Below are positions 24,994-32,270 of a DNA stretch of 41,697 nt, piece by piece (positions within the stretch are counted from its first letter, which is position 1; every line of letters begins with the position of its first letter). Under the pieces are notes generated by a model. The model saw only the letters and a list, made by a program, of their open reading frames with translations, was not told where the DNA came from and made no database searches. Source of the stretch: an uncultured Methylibium sp. (GTDB lineage: Bacteria > Pseudomonadota > Gammaproteobacteria > Burkholderiales > Burkholderiaceae_C); assembly GCF_902826655.1 (NCBI RefSeq), contig NZ_CADEFR010000030.1, positions 1-41,697 of the forward strand, written 5' to 3'. The position numbers and the translations under genes are program-made.

Positions 24994-25398
24994 ATGAAGC
25001 AAGCGATCCGCAAGTTCCTGGCCCTCGCCGCCCTCGGCGCTGCCGGGCTGGCCGCCACCGGTGCGGCGCATGCAGGGGGCGTCAACTGGCACATCGGCAT
25101 CAACCTGCCGGGCGTGTTCTACCCGGCGCCGCCGCCGGTGGTCTACGCACCGCCGCCGCCCGTGTACTACGAGCCGCCGCCGGTGGTGTATGCCCCGCCG
25201 CCGGTGGTCTACCGCCCGGCGCCCATCGGCTACTACCGTCCGGCGCCGGTCTACGTGCAGCCGGCCCCGCGCGGCTACTGGCGCGACGGCCACTGGCACG
25301 ACCACCGCTACGACGGCCATCGCGGCCGGGGCCGCGGTGACGACGATCGCCGGGCCTACAAGCACGGCCGGGGTGGCGACGACCGCTACCGCTACTGA
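24994..25398 (+). CDS. Pro/Tyr-rich exported protein, 134 aa
   Basis: The protein has a signal peptide (MKQAIRKFLALAALGAAGLA, cut at GAAHA). The mature part has three zones: a short start with 'NWHIGINLPGVFYP', a low-complexity stretch (about 45-95) made of repeated PPPVVY and PAPVY units, and a charged end rich in His, Arg, Asp and Gly (about 97-134). Such proteins, often annotated only as exported or lipoprotein-like, are common in Burkholderiales; the role is unknown, perhaps in the cell surface or cell wall. AGGAG lies seven bases upstream of the ATG. A 13-bp hairpin follows. Confidence 0.88.
   Translation: MKQAIRKFLALAALGAAGLAATGAAHAGGVNWHIGINLPGVFYPAPPPVVYAPPPPVYYEPPPVVYAPPPVVYRPAPIGYYRPAPVYVQPAPRGYWRDGHWHDHRYDGHRGRGRGDDDRRAYKHGRGGDDRYRY
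25119..25280 (+). repeat. Low-complexity Pro/Tyr/Val repeat inside the gene
   Basis: The codons specify irregular repeats of PPPVVYxPP and PAPVYxxP. The DNA repeats GCCGCCGGTGGTCTAC-like units several times, so slippage or length change between strains is likely. Confidence 0.7.
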
Positions 25399-25413
25399 TC
25401 CGCCGACCCGGAT

Positions 25414-25453
25414 CCGCAGGCCCCGCCCGGCGCAAGCCGCGCGGGGCCTGCGG
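25414..25453. terminator. Strong bidirectional hairpin
   Basis: CCGCAGGCCCCGC (25414-25426) is perfectly complementary to GCGGGGCCTGCGG (25441-25453) with a 14-nt loop. It lies between the ends of two convergent genes and probably ends both transcripts, though no T run is present. Confidence 0.6.
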
Positions 25454-25463
25454 CCTTGCGGGG

Positions 25464-26252
25464 CTACATCGCCTTGAAGCGATGGGCGTAGAGCCGGCTG
25501 ACCGCCAGCCGTTCGCTGCGCCCGCGCAGCAGCAGGTGCTGCTTGCCGGCCTCGTCGCGCGTGACGCTGACGATCGTGTCGGCACGCACGACGGTGCCGC
25601 GGTGGATCTGCCAGAACACGCCGGCATCGAGCTGCGGCAACAGGTCGCGCAGCGAGCTGCGGACCAGATGCTCGCGTTCCGCCGTGACGACCCGCACGTA
25701 CTTGTCCGCCGCCTCGAAGTACAGCACCTCGCCGACCGGGACGAAGTGCAGCGTGCTGCCGACGCCGGCCTGGATCACGCGCAGCGGTGGCGCCGCCGGC
25801 GCGGCGGCGCGGTCGAGCAGGCCGCGCAGTTGTTCGATCGCGGCGTCCGGCAGCACGCCGCCTGCGCGCAGCTTGAGTGCGGCGCGCAGGCGATCGCAGG
25901 TCTGCGCCAGTCGCGCGGCCTGCACGGGCTTGAGCACGTAGTCGACGGCCGAGCGCTCGAAGGCCTCGAGCGCGTGCTGGTCGTAGGCGGTGACGAAGAC
26001 GATCAGCGGCAGCGGCCGCTCGGGCGGCCAGTCCTCGACGATGGCCTGGGCCGCGTCCAGGCCGCTCAGGCCCGGCATGCGGATGTCGAGGAACAGCAGC
26101 TCGGGATGCTGCTGCAGCGCCGCGCTGACCGCCGTCTCGCCGTCGGGGGCCGTCGGCAGCAGCCTCAGGTCGGGCCACAGCGCCGTCAGCTCGACGCGCA
26201 GGGCCTGCGCGAGCAGCGGCTCGTCCTCGGCGATCAGCGCGCGGTACGGCAT
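25464..26252 (-). CDS. LytTR-family response regulator
   Basis: The 262-aa protein has an N-terminal receiver domain (about 3-120) with acidic pocket Asp10/Glu11, phosphoacceptor Asp56 (LLFLDIRMPGLSG), Thr88 and Lys108 (YVLKPV). A linker leads to a LytTR DNA-binding domain (about 155-258) with 'HFVPVGEVLYFEAADKYVRV' and 'FWQIHRGTVVRADTIVSV'. LytTR regulators bind direct repeats in promoters. The start codon lies three bases after the stop of the kinase gene, whose end contains the ribosome-binding site GGAG. It is the last gene of the DUF2306-kinase-regulator unit. Its targets are unknown; the divergent polyene cluster is the obvious one to test. Confidence 0.95.
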   Translation of the reverse strand: MPYRALIAEDEPLLAQALRVELTALWPDLRLLPTAPDGETAVSAALQQHPELLFLDIRMPGLSGLDAAQAIVEDWPPERPLPLIVFVTAYDQHALEAFERSAVDYVLKPVQAARLAQTCDRLRAALKLRAGGVLPDAAIEQLRGLLDRAAAPAAPPLRVIQAGVGSTLHFVPVGEVLYFEAADKYVRVVTAEREHLVRSSLRDLLPQLDAGVFWQIHRGTVVRADTIVSVTRDEAGKQHLLLRGRSERLAVSRLYAHRFKAM

Positions 26253-26255
26253 CGT

Positions 26256-27335
26256 TCAGGCTCCGAGGGGCAGGGTGATCGTGGCCAGGGTGCCACCGCC
26301 CGGCGCCGAAGCGAGCGTCAAGGAGGCGGCGTCGCCGTAGAGCGTGGCGAGCCGTTCGCGCACCTGGGTCGTGCCGAAGCCGGTGCCGGCCGACGCCCGT
26401 GCCGCCTCCAGGCCGATGCCGGTGTCGTGCACGCTCAGGTGCAGGCGGTCGCCGTCGCGCCAGGCCCGCAGCGCGATGCGGCCGCCGGGGCGGTGCGGCT
26501 CGATGCCATGCTGGATCGCGTTCTCGAGCAGCGGCTGCAGCAGCAGCGGCGGCACCGGCTGCGCGGCCAGCTCCGGCGGCAGGTCCAGCGTGCTGGCCAG
26601 CCTGTCGCCCAGGCGCACCTGCATCAGCGCCAGGTAGTCGGCACTGCGCTCGAACTCGGCCGCCAGCGGGTGCAGCGAGGCGCGGCTCGCCGCCAGCGTG
26701 CTGCGCAGGAAGGCGATCAGGTGGTCCAGCATCGCCTGCGCCCGCGGCGGGTCGAGCGCGATCAGCGCACGCAGGTTGGCCAGGGTGTTGAACAGCATGT
26801 GCGGCTCGAGCTGCGATTCCAGCAGCTTGAGCTGGGTGTCGGCCGCGAGGCGCTGCGCCGCCTCGGCCCGGGCCTGGGCCGAAGCCAGGCGTCCGCGCAT
26901 CCAGAAGAAGGCCGTCGCGATGCAGGCGACCGTCAGGCTGATCGTCAACGAGGCCACCGCGGAGGCGGCGCTGCCGAACTTCCAGGGCATCGGCAGGCCC
27001 TTGCCGCTGAGCGCGTTGCCGATGCTCGCGCCCAGCGTGTAGCCGGCCGTCGTGCCGAACACGATCACGACGCTCATCCACGGCCAGCCGGGCCAGCGGC
27101 CCGCGGCATGCCCGTGTCGGGCCTGCCACCGCCATGCCCAGTCCGGGGCGATGCGCCGGCCGCCCTCGATCAGGCCCAGGCAGCTCATGCCGATGGCGAA
27201 CGAGTACACCAGATTGGCCGCCAGGTCGCGCCCGCCGCGCAGCCCGGTGAGGACGAGCGCGACGCCCAGGCACATCAGCACCCCGAGGATCAGGGTGCGC
27301 TTCAGGTCGTCGACGGCGGGGGCGGTGGGAGCCAT
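26256..27335 (-). CDS. LytS-type sensor histidine kinase (His_kinase/PF06580)
   Basis: The 359-aa protein has about four hydrophobic segments in its first 145 residues (about 12-30, 40-55, 86-105, 125-147), then a short coiled coil (SAQARAEAAQRLAADTQLKL) leading to the phosphoacceptor His179 in ESQLEPHMLFNTLANLRAL. The ATPase domain shows the N box PLLENAIQHGIEPHRPGG (Asn272) and the G1 box 'VHDTGIGLEAARA' with 'GFGTTQVRERLATLYG'. This is the typical kinase partner of LytTR regulators such as AlgR/FimS or LytS. No extracytoplasmic sensor loop of size is present, so the signal is probably sensed in the membrane. The start at 27335 is a plain ATG without a strong ribosome-binding site. Confidence 0.94.
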   Translation of the reverse strand: MAPTAPAVDDLKRTLILGVLMCLGVALVLTGLRGGRDLAANLVYSFAIGMSCLGLIEGGRRIAPDWAWRWQARHGHAAGRWPGWPWMSVVIVFGTTAGYTLGASIGNALSGKGLPMPWKFGSAASAVASLTISLTVACIATAFFWMRGRLASAQARAEAAQRLAADTQLKLLESQLEPHMLFNTLANLRALIALDPPRAQAMLDHLIAFLRSTLAASRASLHPLAAEFERSADYLALMQVRLGDRLASTLDLPPELAAQPVPPLLLQPLLENAIQHGIEPHRPGGRIALRAWRDGDRLHLSVHDTGIGLEAARASAGTGFGTTQVRERLATLYGDAASLTLASAPGGGTLATITLPLGA

Positions 27336-27382
27336 GGGCGTGAAGGTCGTGGTGCTCGGGGGGACTCGGGGTTGGGGCCGGC

Positions 27383-27796
27383 TCACATCCACCCCAGCCA
27401 ATCGTGCCAGACCAGCATGCCGAGCCGGCGCGTCGGCAGCAGCGAGAACAGCGCGGCGATCACGACGCCGTTGTACGCGAACAGGATGGCCCGGCGGTGC
27501 GCCCTGATGTTGCGGCGCGAGATGTGCCACATCGCCATCGCGATGCCGCCGACGGTCAGCACCACCAGCAAGTGCACGGGCGTGTAGCCGGCGATGTTGG
27601 GCAGGCGGTAGTCGCGGATCGCCATGGCAGACAACGCCGCGCCCAGCATCAGCGTCACCCAGGCATAGCCGGTGGCACGGTGCCAGCGGCTGCCCTTGCG
27701 GATCAGCATCGCGACCGGCCCCAGGACCAGGGCGGCCAGCGCCAGCACCAGGTGGACGGCGATCAGCGGCGGCATGTGGGTGAGGGTGCTGGGCAT
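27383..27796 (-). CDS. DUF2306 membrane protein
   Basis: The 137-aa protein has four membrane segments (about 10-30, 42-62, 68-90, 108-130). The markers are HLVLALAALVLGPVAMLIRK, 'WHRATGYAWVTLMLGAA' with its conserved His-Arg, and 'NIRAHRRAILFAYNGVV', typical of DUF2306 proteins whose function is unknown, though the conserved His and Arg suggest a cofactor- or heme-like site (inference). AGGAG precedes ATG 27796. It is the first gene of a unit with the histidine kinase (47-base gap) and response regulator, so it may be the sensory partner of the kinase. Confidence 0.9.
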   Translation of the reverse strand: MPSTLTHMPPLIAVHLVLALAALVLGPVAMLIRKGSRWHRATGYAWVTLMLGAALSAMAIRDYRLPNIAGYTPVHLLVVLTVGGIAMAMWHISRRNIRAHRRAILFAYNGVVIAALFSLLPTRRLGMLVWHDWLGWM

Positions 27797-27933
27797 GTCG
27801 GGCTCCTGGAAGGCGGGATCGCTCCCGATGGCCGGCATCGTCGGGCGCCGGCCCGGGCCGGCCCAGCGGCATGCGACGGCCGGCATCCCGGCGTCGCCGG
27901 ATGCGCCGGACGCGGCGCGAGATGCGGCCCGGG

Positions 27934-27966
27934 GAGGGGCCGCTGTGAGGGGCCGCTGTGAGGGGC
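27934..27966. repeat. 13-bp tandem repeat in the divergent control region
   Basis: GAGGGGCCGCTGT occurs twice head to tail (27934-27946, 27947-27959), followed by a partial third copy GAGGGGC (27960-27966). It lies between the DUF2306-kinase-regulator unit and the polyene cluster. The remaining gap of 283 bases holds no other gene. Confidence 0.75.
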
Positions 27967-28032
27967 TTCACGCGACCCGTGGGCCCGTCGGCCGGGGGGC
28001 GTGGCGCGGCCGGTCGGATGGCAGTGCCCTCG

Positions 28033-28038
28033 TACAAT
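28033..28038 (+). promoter_or_regulatory. Candidate -10 box of the polyene cluster (TACAAT)
   Basis: TACAAT is five of six with the sigma-70 consensus and lies 42 bases before the carrier-protein start. At the -35 position CGGTCG is a poor match, so an activator may be needed. The 13-bp tandem repeats end about 65 bases upstream, a place where an activator could bind. Confidence 0.4.
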
Positions 28039-28079
28039 CGCCCGGCTGTTTCCAGACCATCAAGAACAGGGATCCCTCC

Positions 28080-28388
28080 GTGAATTCGCCCGCTCAAGCC
28101 CTGCGGCCCGATGCCGGCGCCCCGGCCGGGCAGTCCGCGCCCGAGCGCGAGCTCGCCGAACTGCTGGTCCAGGCGCTGAACCTCGAGGTCGCCCCGGCCG
28201 AGATCGACCCCACCGCGCCGCTGTACGGCGACGGCCTGGGCCTGGACTCGATCGACATCCTCGAGGTCGCGCTCGAGGTCTCGCGGCGCTACGGCTTCCA
28301 GCTGCGTTCGGACGACGAGAACAACGTCGTCATCTTCCAGTCGCTGCGCAGCCTGGCGGCCCACGTGGCCCAGCACCGCACGCTGTAA
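28080..28388 (+). CDS. Acyl carrier protein of the polyene cluster
   Basis: The 102-aa protein has an N-terminal Pro/Ala-rich extension (about 1-22) and a carrier-protein fold (about 23-100). The 4'-phosphopantetheine attachment site is Ser57 in GDGLGLDSIDILEVALEV, preceded by 'DPTAPLYGDGL', the pattern of aryl-polyene carrier proteins (ApeE/ApeF type). In these systems it carries the aryl starter and the growing polyene chain. It is the only carrier protein in the cluster; most have two. The start is GTG. It overlaps the next gene by one base (TAATG), the first of a series of coupled junctions. Confidence 0.93.
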   Translation: MNSPAQALRPDAGAPAGQSAPERELAELLVQALNLEVAPAEIDPTAPLYGDGLGLDSIDILEVALEVSRRYGFQLRSDDENNVVIFQSLRSLAAHVAQHRTL

Positions 28389-29017
28389 TGCCCGACTGGC
28401 GTCTGGTCCTCGGGCTGCTGGCGGCAGCGGCCTACGCCTTGCTCTCGCACGGGCTGATGCTCCATGCGGCGGACCGCCCCTGGGCCGTGGCCGCGTTGCT
28501 GGGTCCGCTGCTGCTGGCCGGCCTGGGCTTCGCGCTGAAGCGCCGCAACCTGCCGGCCGTGGCGCTGATGCTGCTGGCCGGCGCCGGCCTGCTGGTGGCG
28601 GTGGCGCGCGGCGGCATCGGCCCGGTCAACCGGCTCTACGTCGCCCAGCACGTGGGCATCCATCTGGCGCTGTGCGCGAGCTTCGGCCTGACCCTGTGGC
28701 GCAGCCCGCTGTCGCTGATCGGGCAGATCGCACAGCGCGTGCACGGCAGCATCACGCCGGCCATGGTGGCCTACACGCGCCGCGTGACCGCCGTCTGGAC
28801 CGGTTACTTTGTCGGCATGGCGCTGCTGTCCCTGTGGGTCTACGCGAACCACTCGTGGGACAGCTGGTCGCTGCTGGCCAACCTGATCACGCCGCTGGCG
28901 ATCGGCGGCCTGTTCGTCGGCGAATACCTGCTGCGCTACCGCCTGCATCCGGAGTTCGAGCGCAGCACGCTGATGAGTGCGGTGCGCGCCTACAGCCGGC
29001 CGCGGACCATCCCCTGA
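28388..29017 (+). CDS. COG4648 inner-membrane protein of the polyene cluster
   Basis: The 209-aa protein has five or six membrane segments (about 6-25, 32-50, 55-72, 82-105, 137-160, 165-190). It matches the COG4648 membrane proteins that follow the carrier-protein genes in aryl-polyene clusters (ApeG-like). The pattern VNRLYVAQHVGIHLALCASF with 'GSITPAMVAYTRRVTAVWTGYF' is typical. The biochemical role is not known; it may hold the biosynthesis enzymes at the membrane. It is joined by one-base overlaps to both neighbours (TAATG and TGATG). Confidence 0.9.
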   Translation: MPDWRLVLGLLAAAAYALLSHGLMLHAADRPWAVAALLGPLLLAGLGFALKRRNLPAVALMLLAGAGLLVAVARGGIGPVNRLYVAQHVGIHLALCASFGLTLWRSPLSLIGQIAQRVHGSITPAMVAYTRRVTAVWTGYFVGMALLSLWVYANHSWDSWSLLANLITPLAIGGLFVGEYLLRYRLHPEFERSTLMSAVRAYSRPRTIP

Positions 29018-30396
29018 TGGACACCACGCTGCCGCTGCTGGCCGCGGTCGATCTCGACGCCCCGGTCGCGTGGCGGCAGGGCGAGGCGATCAGCGCACGG
29101 CGCTTCCTGGCCGATGCGCGCGCCGAGTCCGCCCGCCTGCCCGGTGCCGGCCCGATGGTCAACCTGTGCGGCGACCGCTACCGCTTCGCCGTCGGCCTGG
29201 GCGCGGCGCTGATGCGCGGCCACACCAGCCTGCTGCCGCCGAACGCGCTGCCCGACACGCTGGCGCGGCTGCGCGGCGCGCACGCCGGCCTGTACGGCTA
29301 CACCGACGACGCGGCACTGGCCGTGACCGGCCTGCCGATGCTGCAGGCGGCCCCCATGACGCCGGACGCAGCGACGGACGCAGCGACGGACGCGACGATC
29401 CCCCGCCTGGCCGCCGACCTGCAGGCCGCCTGCCTGCTGACGTCCGGCTCGACCGGCCAGCCCCAGCCGCATGCCAAGACCTGGGGCCAGATCGTCGTCA
29501 ACATCCGCGCCGAGGCCGAGCGCCTGGCCGACTTCCTGGAGCGGCCGACGCTCGCCGGCGTGAACCTCGTCGCCACCGTGCCGGCCCAGCACAGCTACGG
29601 CTTCGAGTCCAGCGTGCTGCTGGCCCTGCTGGGCGGCGCGGCCTTCGACAGCGGCCGGCCCTTCTACCCCGCTGACGTGGCCGCGGCCCTGGCCCGCCTG
29701 CCGCGCCCGCGCATGCTGGTGACGACGCCCTTCCACCTGAAGACGCTGCTGCTGTCCGAGGTGGCGTTGCCGCCCACCGACCTGGTGCTGTGCGCGACGG
29801 CGCCGCTGTCGCCGCAGCTGGCGCTGCAGGCCGAGCGTGTGTTCGGCGGCCCGCTGGTCGAGATCTACGGCTGCACCGAGGCCGGCCAGGTCGCGACCCG
29901 CCGCACCGTGCACGGCGAGACCTGGCGCACCTTCGGCGCGCTGCGCCTGAAGCGCGAGACCGACGGCGCGCAGGAGCGCTTCATCGTCGAGGGCGGCCAC
30001 GTGGCGGAGCCGACGCCGCTGTCCGACGTGCTGCAGCTCGAGAGCGCCCAGCGCTTCCGGCTGCTGGGCCGTGCCAACGACCTGATCCACGTGGCCGGCA
30101 AGCGCAGCTCGCTGGCTCACCTGAACCACCATCTCAACAGCATCGACGGCGTGGTCGACGGCGCCTTCTGGATGCCCGACGAGGTGGCCGACGGCATCGT
30201 GCGGCCGATCGCCTTCGTCGTGGCGCCGGGCCTGGGCGCGGCGCAGCTCGTCGCGGCGCTGCGCGAACGCCTCGAGCCGCAGTTCGTGCCGCGGCGCATC
30301 GTGCACGTCGACGCGCTGCCGCGCGAGGCGACCGGCAAGCTCACGGCCGAGTCGCTGCGCCGCTTCGCGCTCGAGAAGCTGGGAGCGGTCTCGTGA
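29017..30396 (+). CDS. AMP-dependent starter-unit ligase (ApeH-like)
   Basis: The 459-aa protein is an adenylate-forming enzyme (PF00501-like). The AMP-binding loop is LLTSGSTGQPQPHAKTW (141-157), followed by 'VPAQHSYGFESSVLLAL', the A5 motif 'EIYGCTEAGQVATR', A7/A8 'GRANDLIHVAGKRSSL', and the C-terminal catalytic lysine in REATGKLTAESLRRF. In aryl-polyene systems the corresponding enzyme activates an aromatic acid such as 4-hydroxybenzoate and loads it on the carrier protein; the exact acid here is inference. It is shorter than usual acyl-CoA ligases (about 500-550), as ApeH types are. A DNA triplet repeat codes for the segment (DAAT)2DAT at about 117-126. It overlaps the next gene by four bases (GTGA). 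Confidence 0.9.
   Translation: MDTTLPLLAAVDLDAPVAWRQGEAISARRFLADARAESARLPGAGPMVNLCGDRYRFAVGLGAALMRGHTSLLPPNALPDTLARLRGAHAGLYGYTDDAALAVTGLPMLQAAPMTPDAATDAATDATIPRLAADLQAACLLTSGSTGQPQPHAKTWGQIVVNIRAEAERLADFLERPTLAGVNLVATVPAQHSYGFESSVLLALLGGAAFDSGRPFYPADVAAALARLPRPRMLVTTPFHLKTLLLSEVALPPTDLVLCATAPLSPQLALQAERVFGGPLVEIYGCTEAGQVATRRTVHGETWRTFGALRLKRETDGAQERFIVEGGHVAEPTPLSDVLQLESAQRFRLLGRANDLIHVAGKRSSLAHLNHHLNSIDGVVDGAFWMPDEVADGIVRPIAFVVAPGLGAAQLVAALRERLEPQFVPRRIVHVDALPREATGKLTAESLRRFALEKLGAVS
29365..29397 (+). repeat. 12-bp tandem repeat inside the ligase gene
   Basis: GACGCAGCGACG occurs at 29365-29376 and 29377-29388, then a shortened copy GACGCGACG to 29397. It encodes DAATDAATDAT in a linker before the AMP loop. 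Being in frame, changes in copy number would vary the linker without frameshift. Confidence 0.8.
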
Positions 30397-30713
30397 GCGT
30401 GCCCGTGCTGCGCGTCGACCGCGAGATCGCGGCCGACCATCCGGCCTTCGCCGGGCACTTTCCGGGGCGGCCGCTGCTGCCCGGCGTGCTGCTGCTGGCC
30501 GAGGTGATGGAGGTGCTGGCCGCACACCCCGCGCTGGCGGCCCGCGTCGGACCGCGGCCGACGCTGAACGCCGCCAAGTTCTTCGCGCCGGTCGGCCCCG
30601 GCAGCCGGATCAGCGTCGAGCTGCACGACGAGCCGCGCGGCCTGCGCTTCGAGATCCTGCGCGGCGAGGTGCTGGCGGCGACCGGCCAGTTCGCGCCGGT
30701 CGCGCCCGCATGA
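30393..30713 (+). CDS. FabZ/FabA-like hotdog protein (ApeI-like dehydratase)
   Basis: The 106-aa protein is a single small hotdog domain. The dehydratase motif AFAGHFPGRPLLPGVLLLAE contains the conserved His22 and 'FPGxPLLPG' of FabZ. A companion acidic residue (Glu37 in LLLAEVME) lies in the helix where FabA/FabZ use Asp or Glu. It probably takes part in the 3-hydroxyacyl dehydration of the polyene together with the larger ApeP-like gene at 38362. It is shorter than FabZ (about 140), as ApeI types are. Start GTG overlaps the ligase stop (GTGA); its stop overlaps the acyltransferase start (ATGA). Confidence 0.9.
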   Translation: MSVPVLRVDREIAADHPAFAGHFPGRPLLPGVLLLAEVMEVLAAHPALAARVGPRPTLNAAKFFAPVGPGSRISVELHDEPRGLRFEILRGEVLAATGQFAPVAPA

Positions 30714-31672
30714 AGCCCGCCGCCGCACCGCCGCCCGCGGCCGCCGCCGCGGGGGCCGCGGACTGGTCGCAGGCGCCCGAGCGCAGCAACGCCTTCGCGC
30801 TGCGCGTGATGAGCTGGATCGCGCTGCGTTGCGGGCGTCGCGTCGCGCGCTGGGTGCTGCATCCGATCACGCTGTACTTCGTGCTGTTCGCGCCCGGTCC
30901 GCGCCGCCAGTCGCGGCGCTACCTCGGCCGCGCGCTCGGCCGCGAGGCCGGCTGGATCGACGGCTACCGCCAGGTCTTCGCCTTCGCGTCGACCATCCTC
31001 GACCGCGTCTACTTCCTCGGCGACCGCATGGACCTGTTCGACGTGCGCGTGGTCGGTGCCGAACAGGTCGACGTGGCGCTCGAAGCCGGCCGCGGCGCCT
31101 TCCTCGTCGGGGCGCATGCCGGCAGCTTCGAGGCGCTGCACGTGGTCGGCCGTCACCACGCCGGCCTGCGCATCGCGATGGTCATGTACCCCGACAACGC
31201 GCGCCTGATCAACGCCGCGCTGGCGGCGGTCGCGCCGCACTACCGGCCCGCGATCATCCCGCTGGGCCGCATGGACTCGATGCTCGCGATCCGCGACTGG
31301 CTCGACGCCGGCGGACTGGCCGGCATGCTGGCCGACCGCTCCCTGCCCGAGGCCGATGCGGCGCGCAGCGGCCAGCACACGCTGCCCTTCCTGGGCCGGG
31401 ACGCGGTCTTCGCCGATGGCCCGTTCCGCCTGGCCCTGCTGCTGAAGCGGCGCGTCTTCTTCATGGCCGGCCTCTACCTCGGCGGCAGGCGCTACGAGGT
31501 GCGCATCGAGCCGCTGGCCGACTTCAGCACGCCGACCGGTGGCGCGGCCGAGCGCGAACGACTCATCGCCGACGCGCTGGGGGCCTACGTGCAACGACTC
31601 GAGGCGCTGTGCCGCGAGCATCCGTACAACTGGTTCAATTTCCATGACTTCTGGCGCGAAGATGGGGCCTGA
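30710..31672 (+). CDS. LpxL-like lysophospholipid/lipid acyltransferase
   Basis: The 320-aa protein is of the LpxL/HtrB lauroyltransferase type. The catalytic motif HX4E is His136-Glu141 in LVGAHAGSFEALHVVGRH; further markers are 'MVMYPDNARLIN' and 'GGLAGMLADRSLPEA' plus 'LPFLGRDAVFADGPFRLALL', the glycine-rich second block. A hydrophobic segment at about 48-62 can anchor it to the inner membrane. In aryl-polyene clusters such enzymes (ApeK/ApeJ-type) attach fatty acyl groups or the polyene to the lipid anchor. The N-terminus is Ala/Pro-rich. It begins in a four-base overlap with the hotdog gene and overlaps the LolA-like gene by 11 bases. Confidence 0.92.
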   Translation: MKPAAAPPPAAAAAGAADWSQAPERSNAFALRVMSWIALRCGRRVARWVLHPITLYFVLFAPGPRRQSRRYLGRALGREAGWIDGYRQVFAFASTILDRVYFLGDRMDLFDVRVVGAEQVDVALEAGRGAFLVGAHAGSFEALHVVGRHHAGLRIAMVMYPDNARLINAALAAVAPHYRPAIIPLGRMDSMLAIRDWLDAGGLAGMLADRSLPEADAARSGQHTLPFLGRDAVFADGPFRLALLLKRRVFFMAGLYLGGRRYEVRIEPLADFSTPTGGAAERERLIADALGAYVQRLEALCREHPYNWFNFHDFWREDGA

Positions 31673-32270
31673 GATCGCGCGGCGCGAGCTCGCGCGCGGC
31701 CTGGCGGCCTGCCTGCTGCTGCCGCTGACCGGCGGCGCGCAAGCCTTCGACCTGCCCGAGCTGATGAGCCTGCTGGCGCGGCGCAAGAGCGGCGAGGCGC
31801 GCTTCACCGAGCAGCGTTTCGTGCAGGGCTTCGACGCGCCGCTGGAGTCGAGCGGCACGCTGGCCTTCACCGCGCCCGACCGCTTCGAGCGCCGAACGCT
31901 GCAGCCGCGCGCCGAGGCGATGGTGGTCGACGGCAACACGCTCACGCTGACGCGCAGCGGCCGCAGCCGCCAGCTGGTGCTCGACGCGACGCCCGAACTG
32001 CAGCCGCTGGTCGAGGCGCTGCGCGGCACGCTCAGCGGCAACGGCGCGGTGCTGTCGCGCTACTTCCGCAGCGCGCTTTCGGGCAGCGCGGAGCAGTGGA
32101 CGCTGGAGCTGCGCCCGTTGCAGACGCGCATCGGCGAGTCGCTGCGCAGCCTGCGCCTGGCCGGGCGGCGCGACGAGCTCGTGCGCGTGGAGATGGACTT
32201 CGCCGGCGGCGACCGGTCGGTGATGACCATCGTGCCGCGGGCCGCGCCCGGCCCGGCCTCGTCGCCGTGA
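31662..32270 (+). CDS. LolA-like outer-membrane lipoprotein carrier (ApeM-like)
   Basis: The 202-aa protein has a signal peptide (about 1-30, ending TGGAQAF) and a LolA-type half-barrel domain (about 32-190): LLARRKSGEARFTEQRFVQG, 'LESSGTLAFTAPDRFERRTL' and 'GNTLTLTRSGRSRQLVL'. LolA-like proteins ferry lipid-modified molecules through the periplasm; in the polyene clusters they accompany the MMPL pump. The start at 31662 overlaps the acyltransferase end by 11 bases; an ATG at 31644 six codons upstream is an alternative, neither with a strong ribosome-binding site. The end overlaps the exporter gene (GTGA). Confidence 0.9.
   Translation: MGPEIARRELARGLAACLLLPLTGGAQAFDLPELMSLLARRKSGEARFTEQRFVQGFDAPLESSGTLAFTAPDRFERRTLQPRAEAMVVDGNTLTLTRSGRSRQLVLDATPELQPLVEALRGTLSGNGAVLSRYFRSALSGSAEQWTLELRPLQTRIGESLRSLRLAGRRDELVRVEMDFAGGDRSVMTIVPRAAPGPASSP

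Noticed and set aside
27934-27966. Possible CRISPR-like array
   Set aside because: The copies are adjacent without spacers and number fewer than three.
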